Source of the DNA: Saprospiraceae bacterium
Lineage (GTDB): Bacteria; Bacteroidota; Bacteroidia; Chitinophagales; Saprospiraceae
Direction: 5' to 3'
Assembly: GCA_027080725.1 (NCBI GenBank)
Contig: JALWRC010000073.1
Location: 62,001 to 126,000 of the forward strand
Length of the DNA: 64,000 bases
Shown: in pieces, positions 8,444 to 17,010 of the stretch
How positions within the stretch are numbered: the stretch's first letter is position 1
How the letters are laid out: each line of letters begins with the position of its first letter
Program-made: the position numbers and the translations under genes
The notes under the pieces: model-generated
What the model saw: the letters and a program-made list of their open reading frames with translations, nothing else
Database searches by the model: none
Told to the model about the DNA's origin: nothing

Positions 8444-11230
8444 TCAATCAAAAATAATCTGAAAATTAAACGGAGGGGAGACTCCGTCTCTGACATAACT
8501 AATCCGGACTCCTATAGGGGCTAAAAATAAGCTCCCAAAATTAAATAATCCGACATCTGTCCTAAGCTCTATCCCCATGGATTGACCACCAAACACAGAA
8601 TTCTCTCCCACCCCGTCCAAGGCTTGATCGAAAAAGAGATTACCCCGCAATCTTGCAATATACATAAAAGGTCCCAGCACGATATCCGGATAAGTAATGG
8701 GCCAAGCATAGTCCAAACTCACACGCCGGGTGGTCCCCGGAGAATGCACAATCAACCCTCTCAATCCATTTCCTTCGTATCCATAAATTCTTCTCGTATG
8801 GTAATGCCCCGAAATCTTAAGGCTGTGGGTACGTTTGATTCCGGGAAAAAACAATTCCCCTTCCACGCTGACAGGAAAAGTTCCCTTAACATCACTAAAT
8901 CCACAACAACTCTTAAAATCGACCTTCATCGTTTGGCCAAACCTCGGACCAAGTTGTTGGCGCCCTTGGGATTTCTTATTCGAAAAGGACACATTTGCCT
9001 CAAACAACTGCTCGGAAGACGGCCTATTTCCATCTGCATTCAATAACTTAAATGTCCGGTATCCTTCACTTACTCCCAAAACTAAACTTCTACTCCAAAC
9101 CCCTCGTGAAAAATTCAGTGGAATCTTTATCCCGGCATAAGTATAGTGCCCTACCAGCTTCGAAAGGGTTTGACCATCTTTGATGTTAATTCTGGATATA
9201 TCATAATTCAAACTCAACTGTGGATAGTACTTTGTCCAAGTGGCAGAGGCACTCAACTTTGATTCACCCCGATAGTTGATAATTGCATTGGTCGAAGCCT
9301 GTAAAGTAGAGAGAAGATTAGTGGACGCTACTCCAAATCCCGCACCAACACGATCATTAATGATGTCCAAGGCGGGATACCATGAATGCACATGGATGGC
9401 ATCACGGAGCCAACGATAAGGCATCACTTTATATTTCTGCTTTGGAACCTTATCCAGTACAGGCCCATTCTCCGCAACGACTTGTGTCAATAATTCCTTA
9501 TGCCTTTGAAAGGGCTCCGTAATATGAACCGGCTTCCAGTTTTCCGGGGCCAATAAAACCTTCTTAATATCAGCCCCATTAATCTGTTGTTCTGAATACA
9601 CCAAATACTGTCCATCCCCGGACACATCCGGTTGTTGAGCCAAGACCTTGGAGTAGGTGATTTGATATAGTTTTCTATCCCTTAGGTCCAGGGCAAAAAT
9701 ATTGCGGATATCCGTAAAATCTCCTGAAAAATACACATAATTTCCCCTCACTACAGGACCCGAAATAAGATTATGGGTAAAATCCATCAGTGGCCGTATC
9801 TTGCCTGTCGGGAGATCCACTTCCACAAGTGCATTTCGTTGATGATATTGAGCAACAGCGATGAGTTGGCGGTTATTTTTCCAGCGGGGAGTAGAGAGAA
9901 AGTAGTTCTTTGGATTGGGCACTTTTGATAAAACCTGTCCGGTGACAGCATCCAACACCCGGATATCATAAGACATCTGATCATCAGAGTTAACCACCGC
10001 AATTTGTTTTCCATCCTGACGGATATCCGGCGAAAAGTACTTGGTTCTCCTCGTCAACCGGCGCTTCTTTCTTGTCTTGAAATCGTAGACATAGACCACC
10101 GAATACATCTTTTTGCCCCAACGTGCATCCGGCTCATTCTGTGTCCAGACCATAGAATGGTGAGCGACGTTGAAATATCCGGGGTGATAACCCAAGTCAA
10201 AAAGTTTTTTCTGCAGCCTTCTCCCTTTGATCATTTCATACATGGGAGGACGGTCACCTCCGGAATGCAACACCACTAACCTGCCTTTATAAAATCGCGG
10301 ATAATTGTAATAGGTCACACTGCCGGGCCGGATAGCAGGTGTCATCACACGAGCAGATGATTCCCGAGGTTTAATGCCTGAATCCTCATTATCCCATTCG
10401 GCATAAAGGGAATCTATCATAGCATTATAGAAGTGATGCACACTCATCCCCGTCCTCCTCTTTAGTCCTTGGGAAAATGGCCAAACAAGCCCTTTGTAAT
10501 GAACCGCATCCCGCACCACTTCCCGCCACAAAGTATCTCCATACCATTGACGACCATAGTAGGAGAAAAGGTATCCCATCTTATATCTATTCGGCAAAAT
10601 GTATTTAAACGAACGATTGCGAATCACCTCGTAAGGATGCCGTACCCCCGCTTGGTGCATAGCGCGATACTCAGATAAAAAGCTACCTGATCGTCCCCGC
10701 CCTCCTTCTGAGAGAAGTGTCTCTTGCATGGTCGCATCCCCTTCGGCAAACCACAGCGGAACGCTTAAGAGAGTAGCTCCTCCCCAACCTATTTCCCCAA
10801 AAAAACGTGAAAGCAATTTAGGAATCCCTTGTTTTGAAAATTGAAATTGCATCACGTGACGGTATTCGTGTATCGCTAACAAGTCCAACCAATCTGTGGT
10901 CCCCTCGAAGGAATGCTGTGGAGAAGTGGTAAAAAACTCCGAATGAAAGGGAGCAAGGGTCACAAATCCATTGGATTCTGTCAACTGATTCTGAAGAACA
11001 ATATTAATCTTCCCCTTCGATGGACCTATTGAATTCCTAGCATTCTTGTTGAGGTAATCAATAACATCTGCCACCCTAAATGCTCTCTTCTCCAGACCGG
11101 AAGGAAATACAATTCTCGCAGACTCATTGGAGATTTCTTTCCATTTGATGCCGGGTGGATTGTCCGCGCCTCCTATTTGACTCCAAACTAAAGTGGGAAG
11201 GATAATAAAAATCAAAAATAATAATCGCAT
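8444..11230 (-). CDS. Metallopeptidase-like / TolB-type propeller / outer-membrane barrel protein
   Basis: A 928-residue exported protein (signal MRLLFLIFIILPTLVWSQ). Residues about 30-260 look like a gluzincin-type peptidase: HEYRHVMQ supplies the HExxH zinc motif (HEYRH) and WFAEGDA about 50 residues later the third ligand region. Residues about 290-580 contain WD40/TolB-like blades (RRTKYFSPDIRQDGKQIAVV, QQPDVSGDGQYLVYSEQ). The C-terminal about 300 residues alternate like an outer-membrane barrel and end in FNFQIIFD, with a terminal aromatic segment as in Omp85-type proteins. Such fusions are known in Bacteroidota but have no assigned role. It is probably an outer-membrane peptidase facing the periplasm or surface. 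Confidence 0.75.
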   Translation of the reverse strand: MRLLFLIFIILPTLVWSQIGGADNPPGIKWKEISNESARIVFPSGLEKRAFRVADVIDYLNKNARNSIGPSKGKINIVLQNQLTESNGFVTLAPFHSEFFTTSPQHSFEGTTDWLDLLAIHEYRHVMQFQFSKQGIPKLLSRFFGEIGWGGATLLSVPLWFAEGDATMQETLLSEGGRGRSGSFLSEYRAMHQAGVRHPYEVIRNRSFKYILPNRYKMGYLFSYYGRQWYGDTLWREVVRDAVHYKGLVWPFSQGLKRRTGMSVHHFYNAMIDSLYAEWDNEDSGIKPRESSARVMTPAIRPGSVTYYNYPRFYKGRLVVLHSGGDRPPMYEMIKGRRLQKKLFDLGYHPGYFNVAHHSMVWTQNEPDARWGKKMYSVVYVYDFKTRKKRRLTRRTKYFSPDIRQDGKQIAVVNSDDQMSYDIRVLDAVTGQVLSKVPNPKNYFLSTPRWKNNRQLIAVAQYHQRNALVEVDLPTGKIRPLMDFTHNLISGPVVRGNYVYFSGDFTDIRNIFALDLRDRKLYQITYSKVLAQQPDVSGDGQYLVYSEQQINGADIKKVLLAPENWKPVHITEPFQRHKELLTQVVAENGPVLDKVPKQKYKVMPYRWLRDAIHVHSWYPALDIINDRVGAGFGVASTNLLSTLQASTNAIINYRGESKLSASATWTKYYPQLSLNYDISRINIKDGQTLSKLVGHYTYAGIKIPLNFSRGVWSRSLVLGVSEGYRTFKLLNADGNRPSSEQLFEANVSFSNKKSQGRQQLGPRFGQTMKVDFKSCCGFSDVKGTFPVSVEGELFFPGIKRTHSLKISGHYHTRRIYGYEGNGLRGLIVHSPGTTRRVSLDYAWPITYPDIVLGPFMYIARLRGNLFFDQALDGVGENSVFGGQSMGIELRTDVGLFNFGSLFLAPIGVRISYVRDGVSPPFNFQIIFD

Positions 11231-11266
11231 GGCTCCATGTTATGTGTTTCAAAACCGTAAGATAAA

Positions 11267-11274
11267 CAAAAGTA
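11267..11274 (-). promoter_or_regulatory. -7 box for the metallopeptidase-like gene
   Basis: Reads TACTTTTG on the minus strand, 37 bp upstream of the start at 11230. Single-box match to TAnnTTTG. Confidence 0.45.
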
Positions 11275-11347
11275 TCAGAATAATAACACAATTATGCCTT
11301 AATAATGCTTCCCTTATCTCATTTGTCACAAAACAGAAGTGCAAAGG

Positions 11348-11373
11348 TGTGTATTACCACTTTGTATTACACA
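11348..11373. repeat. Short palindromic remnant of the TGTGTATTAC repeat family
   Basis: TGTGTATTAC (11348-11357) faces GTATTACACA (11364-11373) across a 6-base centre. The ends match the terminal repeats of the elements at 19485-19643 and 20800-21357, as if almost the whole interior were deleted. No flanking target duplication is evident. It lies between two minus-strand genes. Confidence 0.5.
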
Positions 11374-11443
11374 TAGCGAAGAGTTCCTTTCAGAACAACG
11401 CTCTATCCCATACAAATAAAAAAACCCACTACTCCCCTCAGAA

Positions 11444-12247
11444 TTACTCCCCTCTTTGTCTAACCGCTTCGTACAAGCTCACAGCGACGGATACCGAGAC
11501 ATTCAAAGAGTCCACTGCACCCTTCATCGGGATGGTAAAACAATGTTCGGGATTCTCGAGCCAATAATCCGACAGGCCTTCGGCCTCCGTGCCAAAGGCG
11601 AGCACACAGCCATCAGTCAATGGTGCTTCATACAAGGAACTATAAGCTGGCAGTGCTGCGGCATAAACAGAGATACCACGGGCATTTGCCCATTCAGCGA
11701 CCTCCTCATTGGAAGAATGGACAACCGGCAAGGTAAACACGCCCCCTTGACTTGCCCGGATGACATTGGGATGCCAGACATCCACTTTATCTCCCGTAAC
11801 AATCACCCCCGATGCCCGCACTGCATCTGCTGTGCGCAAGACCGCTCCGAGGTTTCCCGGCTTCTCTACCCCTTCGAGGAGCACTATCAACGGTGCCTTT
11901 TCCTCTTGAATCAAATCATCCAAGACATAAATTCGCTTGCGGAATAGAGCAATGACCCCTTCGGTGTTGTCCCTGTAAGCCAACTTCTCATACACTTGCT
12001 TCGTCAAATCATATGCCCTTACCTCATGAGCAAGAGCATGGACAATCTGAGCCTGTGTGTTCTCCTCAATAATGTCCGGGCAAAAATAAATACTTTCTAT
12101 ACCAAATCCTGCGTCCAAACCCCTTGTGACTTCGCGCACTCCCTCTACCAAAAATTCTTTTGACGCCTTGCGATTGCGACTTTTGTACAGCTTTCGCATT
12201 GCAAGTATCTTGGGGTTTTGTAAACTCGTAATCCGGTGAATTTCCAT
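11444..12247 (-). CDS. SpoU/TrmH-family RNA 2'-O-methyltransferase
   Basis: A 267-residue SPOUT methyltransferase that would 2'-O-methylate rRNA or tRNA using S-adenosylmethionine. The N-terminal SpoU substrate-binding region contains KASKEFLVEGVREVTR. The knotted C-terminal domain has the three family motifs: GNLGAVLRTADA, FGTEAEGLSDYW and IPMKGAVDSLNVSVSVAVSL. The start MEIHRITSLQNPKI at 12247 was chosen over a further upstream ATG because family similarity begins there; a -7 box lies at 12319-12326. Family members include RlmB, TrmH and TsnR-like enzymes; the exact target nucleotide cannot be read from sequence. Confidence 0.9.
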   Translation of the reverse strand: MEIHRITSLQNPKILAMRKLYKSRNRKASKEFLVEGVREVTRGLDAGFGIESIYFCPDIIEENTQAQIVHALAHEVRAYDLTKQVYEKLAYRDNTEGVIALFRKRIYVLDDLIQEEKAPLIVLLEGVEKPGNLGAVLRTADAVRASGVIVTGDKVDVWHPNVIRASQGGVFTLPVVHSSNEEVAEWANARGISVYAAALPAYSSLYEAPLTDGCVLAFGTEAEGLSDYWLENPEHCFTIPMKGAVDSLNVSVSVAVSLYEAVRQRGE

Positions 12248-12318
12248 TCTTTTTGTTATTTGTTTAAACCACCAAAGCAAATAGGATGAATTGACATCGC
12301 ATTGCTCTGCCCCTTTCA

Positions 12319-12326
12319 CAAAGGTA
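12319..12326 (-). promoter_or_regulatory. -7 box for the SpoU-family methyltransferase
   Basis: TACCTTTG on the minus strand, about 70 bp upstream of the ATG at 12247. It sits between that gene and the TfoX-N-like gene, suggesting the methyltransferase has its own promoter. Confidence 0.45.
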
Positions 12327-12352
12327 CATCAACCGGTGTACAAATTACAATT

Positions 12353-12658
12353 TTACCCGGAAACATATTCTGCCGACTTTTGAGCCAAAAGCGCCCATTC
12401 GTCTTTATAATCATAGGGAACTTGCACCCATTCCTTCATAGCTCGACCTTTGCCCGAAGGATCAAAGAGCTCGGAGCCATCATAACTCATGGCCTCTTGA
12501 TGCCATTCTCCGGTCAACTTGAACACCATACAGTTCTTATAGAAGCAACAAAAAGCCTTCTTCCCCACCTTAAAACAAGGTTTGCCGAACATTTGACCTT
12601 GAGTGGCTCCCTTTATCTTTCGCCCCACTCTATTGTAATAAGTTTCTTCTTCTGTCAT
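12353..12658 (-). CDS. TfoX N-terminal domain-like small protein
   Basis: A 101-residue protein. MFGKPCFKVGKKAFCCFYKN followed by MVFKLTGEWHQEAM resembles the TfoX N-terminal domain / YjbR-like fold found in many small bacterial proteins of unknown biochemical role. A link to competence, known for gammaproteobacterial TfoX (Sxy), should not be assumed from this domain alone. It ends with WVQVPYDYKDEWALLAQKS, the usual tail. The upstream gap holds a near copy (12687-12704) of the dispersed GGTATGAAATGGT motif. Confidence 0.7.
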   Translation of the reverse strand: MTEEETYYNRVGRKIKGATQGQMFGKPCFKVGKKAFCCFYKNCMVFKLTGEWHQEAMSYDGSELFDPSGKGRAMKEWVQVPYDYKDEWALLAQKSAEYVSG

Positions 12659-12686
12659 TATTCTTTATTGTAACACTACCGATTCG

Positions 12687-12704
12687 ACAATTTCATACTA
12701 AAAT
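12687..12704 (-). repeat. Degenerate copy of the dispersed GGTATGAAATGGT motif
   Basis: Plus strand reads ACAATTTCATACTAAAAT, two mismatches to the ACCATTTCATACCAAAAT form seen at 51879. It lies 29 bp upstream of the TfoX-N-like start. Confidence 0.35.
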
Positions 12705-12734
12705 CAAATAATCCCCTTCCTAAACTATTGAATA

Positions 12735-15269
12735 TCACTCCAGTACCACCACTCGTTTAGTAGCCGTCTCCTGTCCTATCTTTAAAGAGAGCAAATATAC
12801 CCCCGGAGCCGGAAGATCTACCGGAATCTGCCCGTTTGCCGTCACTCCCGAATGGATTATGTTGCCCTCCAAGTCTGCCATTTCATACCCAATCTCTTTA
12901 CGGTAATCCGTCGAAACAAAAACAGCCCCCGTCAATCCCCTTATCAGATTTGGATAGATTTTCACCATCGGTTGAGCACGTGAATGGCTTACTTTTGTAA
13001 CTGTCTCGCCATACATCATACCATTCCCAAAACTCGCCACCCACATTTGTTTTTGATTATACGGATTAAAAAAGACTCTTCGCGGGGCGTGATACAGATA
13101 AGATTGGACCAAGGTCCAGGTAGGATTCGCCGCGCTCTTATTGTGCGTCACCCACAATCCTTCGGTCTCCGTAGTCAAATACATCGTCTCCGCATCGCGT
13201 GGGTCTACCGTCACGGAATACACCCGGTGAAACTGTACCGATTCTGTCATTGGAGTCCATGATTTACCCCTGTCTGTGGTCCTCCAAAGCCGACCTTTGT
13301 CATTGGCCGGGCCACCCCATCCACTCCAGACACAAGCGTACCAAGTATTTTGTCCGGGGTCATTGGGGTCTATCACCACATCCTGCGTCCAGTATTTCAT
13401 CTCCGGCAGGCTCACATCCTTCCAGGTAGCCCCCCCGTTGTCACTAACAAACACCCCGCTTCCGTCGTGAAAAACAGACCGGTCGTCGTCTTTATAAGGG
13501 CCCCAGCTCACCACCAGAGTGCCATCATCCAATACTCTGATATTATGCGGACGTCCGATATTAGCCCCTTGGGGGGCCGACAGCTTCTCCCATATGGCAT
13601 TTGCAGGGTCGGAGATTCCGGAAGCTTTCCAAATGCCTCCTTTGCCATCGGGTGAAACCACAGAGGCATACAATACTTCCGATTCGACAGGAGAGGTGGT
13701 CACCCAGACAACAGGGGTACCAAAGTCCCGCATGGTCTTCCAGGTTTTTCCCTTGTCGGAAGAAAAAAGGACTTTACCGGAGCGCCCGGAACGACCGAGT
13801 CGTTTATTGGTAATAAATGTGGTCTCGTACATATCATGTATGGATGAAGACGCTCCGAACCACAAATCGGACTTGTTATGTTTGGTGATACGATACAAGG
13901 TATTGAGGGTGTGCCCGGTATAATCCATGCTCCAGGATTCCCCTCCATCGGTCGAACGCACGCCCCGAATATCGGTAAAACACCCAAACAATATTGAAGG
14001 ATCAAACCAATAAATCTGCCAAACAGAGGTCTGCTGAAGCCCCACGCCGTGATAGGCTTTCTTCTTGGGAGTGGCATGTCCCGCCGGATTCTCGTCTGCT
14101 GCCGACAGGTATTTTTGATGCCAGGTTGCGCCGCCGTCGCGGGTTTCATGTATAAAACCGAGATCGGTTATAATCGCCTGCTCCGAATGCAGGGGATTGA
14201 CCGTAAAGCCCTCTGCAAACTCGCCCCACCAATAGTCAAAATCACCCTTATACCCCTGATAGCCTGTATAAATATTTTGATTGTTGTCCGTCAAAAACAC
14301 TTCCTTCCAGGTCATTCCTCCATCAGAAGTCTTCATCACCAATGGTTTGGTATAGGGCTCGGGAGTCGCCCCTGCCAAATAACAGGTATTGGGATCATTT
14401 TGAGCCATGCCGAGATACGCCGCAAAATGCTTACTCTTGTCGATACCATTCATGCTTTTCACCCATTGCCCACTTGCCTGTGTCATGGTATAAACTCCCC
14501 GGATTAACCCCCAGTACTCCGGCCCCATGTTGCCTGCCCAAACGTCATTCTCTCCTCCTGTCAAGGCAAAATACCTTGTCATGCTCTCATCTTTTCCTGC
14601 ACCAAAGCCAATAATACGCTCATCCGCGGGGATACCGGCAAAATTGGCGCTTTTTACTGTGACGCCACCATCTACCGAAACCAATACCCCGTCATTGGTG
14701 CCAAAGAGAATCGTATCTCCATCAAAATACACCCCGGAAAGCAATATTCCCGCGCCGGTTTTGGCCTCGTAGATGCGAGTACTGTGCTCTCCACCATCCC
14801 GGGAAAAGAACATGGTACCATAGGTACTCCACACCACTCGATCGGGGTGCTGATAATCTGCATAAATAAATAGTTTATTTTCGTCTTTTTCGATATCCCC
14901 GGACACATAAACCCATGTCTTGCCGCCATCATCACTCCGAGCAGGACGTGTGGCATAGCTGGCCTCATCCCATTTCAGAAGGTACCGGATGTCCGGATCC
15001 GAAGTAAACACGACCTTCCCAAAGATATCAATGACTGCTTCCGTAAATGGGACATTACTGTAAAGCTGACCGTCATTGACGGTATGATATAAAGCACCCA
15101 AATCACAGCCGACATAAAACTCCTCAGGATTGGAAAGGTTAATAGAAGGGCTAAACAATGCCCCACCACCACCAATACCGGTTGAAGTAAATTGGGTAGG
15201 TTGCCCGAATGAAATGATACTCAAGTGAACCAATAATAGCAATAATAAAATGATAGTTCTACGTCTCAT
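12735..15269 (-). CDS. T9SS-secreted Asp-box (sialidase/VPS10-type) beta-propeller protein
   Basis: An 844-residue exported protein with signal MRRRTIILLLLLLVHLSIIS. At least nine Asp-box motifs of S-x-D-x-G-x-T-W type are spread through it (SDDGGKTW, TSDGGMTW, TRDGGATW, STDGGESW, SSDKGKTW, SDNGGATW, TTDRGKSW), giving a BNR/VPS10-type propeller as in sialidases and xyloglucanases. The last about 75 residues (KIYPNLIRG ... GVYLLSLKIGQETATKRVVV) form a T9SS type A sorting domain, so the protein is probably released to or anchored at the surface. A glycosidase role (for example GH74-like) is possible, but no catalytic residues were identified. A -7 box lies at 15329-15336. Confidence 0.85.
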   Translation of the reverse strand: MRRRTIILLLLLLVHLSIISFGQPTQFTSTGIGGGGALFSPSINLSNPEEFYVGCDLGALYHTVNDGQLYSNVPFTEAVIDIFGKVVFTSDPDIRYLLKWDEASYATRPARSDDGGKTWVYVSGDIEKDENKLFIYADYQHPDRVVWSTYGTMFFSRDGGEHSTRIYEAKTGAGILLSGVYFDGDTILFGTNDGVLVSVDGGVTVKSANFAGIPADERIIGFGAGKDESMTRYFALTGGENDVWAGNMGPEYWGLIRGVYTMTQASGQWVKSMNGIDKSKHFAAYLGMAQNDPNTCYLAGATPEPYTKPLVMKTSDGGMTWKEVFLTDNNQNIYTGYQGYKGDFDYWWGEFAEGFTVNPLHSEQAIITDLGFIHETRDGGATWHQKYLSAADENPAGHATPKKKAYHGVGLQQTSVWQIYWFDPSILFGCFTDIRGVRSTDGGESWSMDYTGHTLNTLYRITKHNKSDLWFGASSSIHDMYETTFITNKRLGRSGRSGKVLFSSDKGKTWKTMRDFGTPVVWVTTSPVESEVLYASVVSPDGKGGIWKASGISDPANAIWEKLSAPQGANIGRPHNIRVLDDGTLVVSWGPYKDDDRSVFHDGSGVFVSDNGGATWKDVSLPEMKYWTQDVVIDPNDPGQNTWYACVWSGWGGPANDKGRLWRTTDRGKSWTPMTESVQFHRVYSVTVDPRDAETMYLTTETEGLWVTHNKSAANPTWTLVQSYLYHAPRRVFFNPYNQKQMWVASFGNGMMYGETVTKVSHSRAQPMVKIYPNLIRGLTGAVFVSTDYRKEIGYEMADLEGNIIHSGVTANGQIPVDLPAPGVYLLSLKIGQETATKRVVVLE

Positions 15270-15328
15270 AAAGCAAGAATTTAAGTAAACACAGGGAGCT
15301 CATGGAAATCACATTGAGAATGGTATGG

Positions 15329-15336
15329 CAAATATA
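15329..15336 (-). promoter_or_regulatory. -7 box for the Asp-box protein
   Basis: TATATTTG on the minus strand, 60 bp upstream of the ATG at 15269. Confidence 0.45.
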
Positions 15337-15374
15337 CACAATATCCCGTAATGTGAAAATTTCACCTGAATAAG

Positions 15375-15393
15375 TGTGTATTACAAGCTGCAC
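15375..15393 (+). repeat. Solo terminal-repeat copy TGTGTATTACAAGCTGCAC
   Basis: Matches the ends of the inverted-repeat elements at 19485 and 20800. No facing partner was found within the following 160 bp, so it may be a remnant or one end of an eroded element. Confidence 0.45.
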
Positions 15394-15539
15394 TCCGGAC
15401 ACATTAATAGAACCCTCCCCTTCTATGAGTAATGAAATTCCTCGCGTCTTTACGAGCATGAGCTCTCGCACCGGAATGGGGCACAAAACAGAGACAGGCA
15501 CCTCTATCAATAACAGTAGAACACCGTATTATGCTTCCC

Positions 15540-16889
15540 TTACCGCAACCCTACCCGCTTAAAGTTATAATGTTTCATTTCGATGAGATCCACGAAGATA
15601 TTCTCAAAGTACTCCACCCTGTTCTCCGTCTTACTCATGACCGGTTGGAGGTCATAAACCGTATGGATTCTCGATACGGGCTTTTGGGTGTTAATGTGCA
15701 ATTGGAACTTGTCCCCGTACTTATCCAGGCTCTCCCCCAAATAATAAAACAAATCATACCCTTCATAAGCATCTTTGCCCGGCAAGCTGCCGTATATGTT
15801 AAAATACCGCCGGCGAAACTGCCGGGTAGCACTATTGAATGGGTTGACGAGGCCACTCACCGAAACACGCACGTCCATCCTGTTGATCAAATCGTACACA
15901 TCTTCTCCAAAGTCCAGCCACTTATAGAGCCCATACAATACTGCATCATTGGTACCGGTCAACAACTCAAACTTTTGCATGAACGAATAGACAAACATCT
16001 TGTCCTTATTGGAGGCGTAAGGCAGGAAAAACACCATCGGGCTATGTGCCTCCCAATCCAGACTAGAAGAATCAATCATCTCATGCCCCCGCAATACAGT
16101 ATCAACATTCACCTCGATAAAATGAGGTAATACCGCTTCTCCCTCTTCGCTTTGCTCTGCGTAAAGCTCTTCCATTAACTTGCGCTTGGCGGCATCTTTC
16201 TCTTTAATGACGATGTAAACCTGGTCGGCATCATAATGCTTGGAGATATGATGGAAAATCGTCTCGTAATGCGCGCGTAAACCGGCTTTCGTCTGAATGT
16301 AAAACGGATTATTCTTGGTAATCTTGGGACTTGAAATCCACGGAGAGACGAATGTAAAACCGTAGTCCTTTGCTCGCTCGGCATAGTATTGGACATTCTC
16401 CCGTTTGTATGGACCTACGATCACATCGGGAGGGTCATTGCGCAAGCTTCTCCAAATTCGCTTAGCATCCGCACTCGAATACTTCGTATCTTTGGCGGTG
16501 ACATTGAGGTGGATACCCTTCTGATTCAGGTCGGTGAGAGCGAGTTTCGCTCCTGCCCAAAACTCTATAAACCGCAAGGTAGACTTGGGTATCTTATCCG
16601 GCTCTGCTTCATTGACCCTGTGCGCTCGCATGGGCATCAAAAGCGCAATATCATAGGCATCTTTCTTCTCACTCGTCAGATTATACCCATAATCATAAGG
16701 CATATCCTCCTTAACCGGAGGTTTATCCTGCTTTATCCGCCAATTGGGTTTCTTGACCTTATGTTTATTGTGCGCAGTGCGGGTTTTGCGATGTTTGGTC
16801 GATTTGTGATAGGTGGTCTTGCGGGATTTCTTCGTCGCATCACAACTGAGCAGACTCACCGCCACTATCAAAAGAAGAATATACCTCAT
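15540..16889 (-). CDS. Periplasmic-binding-protein-like lipoprotein next to guaA
   Basis: A 449-residue lipoprotein: MRYILLLIVAVSLLSC ends in a lipobox with Cys16, followed by a very basic linker of about 45 residues (KKSRKTTYHKSTKHRKTRT). Residues about 80-440 resemble the type I periplasmic ligand-binding fold of branched-chain amino acid binding proteins (IALLMPMRAHR ... FWAGAKLALTDLNQKGI ... DVIVGPYKRENV ... FVSPWISSP ... GYDLFYYLGESL). No transporter genes are adjacent, so a sensing or cell-wall role is as likely as transport. The family often sits beside guaA in Bacteroidota, as here. The basic linker could bind peptidoglycan or other anionic polymers. Confidence 0.75.
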   Translation of the reverse strand: MRYILLLIVAVSLLSCDATKKSRKTTYHKSTKHRKTRTAHNKHKVKKPNWRIKQDKPPVKEDMPYDYGYNLTSEKKDAYDIALLMPMRAHRVNEAEPDKIPKSTLRFIEFWAGAKLALTDLNQKGIHLNVTAKDTKYSSADAKRIWRSLRNDPPDVIVGPYKRENVQYYAERAKDYGFTFVSPWISSPKITKNNPFYIQTKAGLRAHYETIFHHISKHYDADQVYIVIKEKDAAKRKLMEELYAEQSEEGEAVLPHFIEVNVDTVLRGHEMIDSSSLDWEAHSPMVFFLPYASNKDKMFVYSFMQKFELLTGTNDAVLYGLYKWLDFGEDVYDLINRMDVRVSVSGLVNPFNSATRQFRRRYFNIYGSLPGKDAYEGYDLFYYLGESLDKYGDKFQLHINTQKPVSRIHTVYDLQPVMSKTENRVEYFENIFVDLIEMKHYNFKRVGLR

Positions 16890-16954
16890 TTATCCGTTTT
16901 TATCTGTTTTATTCTGCTTCCGGTCCTCTATCCGTATCAGTACATTATTTATCA

Positions 16955-16972
16955 GGTATGAAATGGTTGATT
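16955..16972 (+). repeat. Dispersed motif, full copy GGTATGAAATGGTTGATT
   Basis: Intergenic copy 66 bp upstream of the binding-protein-like gene (start 16889) and downstream of guaA. It is identical over 18 bp to the reverse complement of the copy at 51943-51960. Confidence 0.7.
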
Positions 16973-17010
16973 TTGTGTCACACCGGAACATCCCACCACC
17001 GGCATCTACT

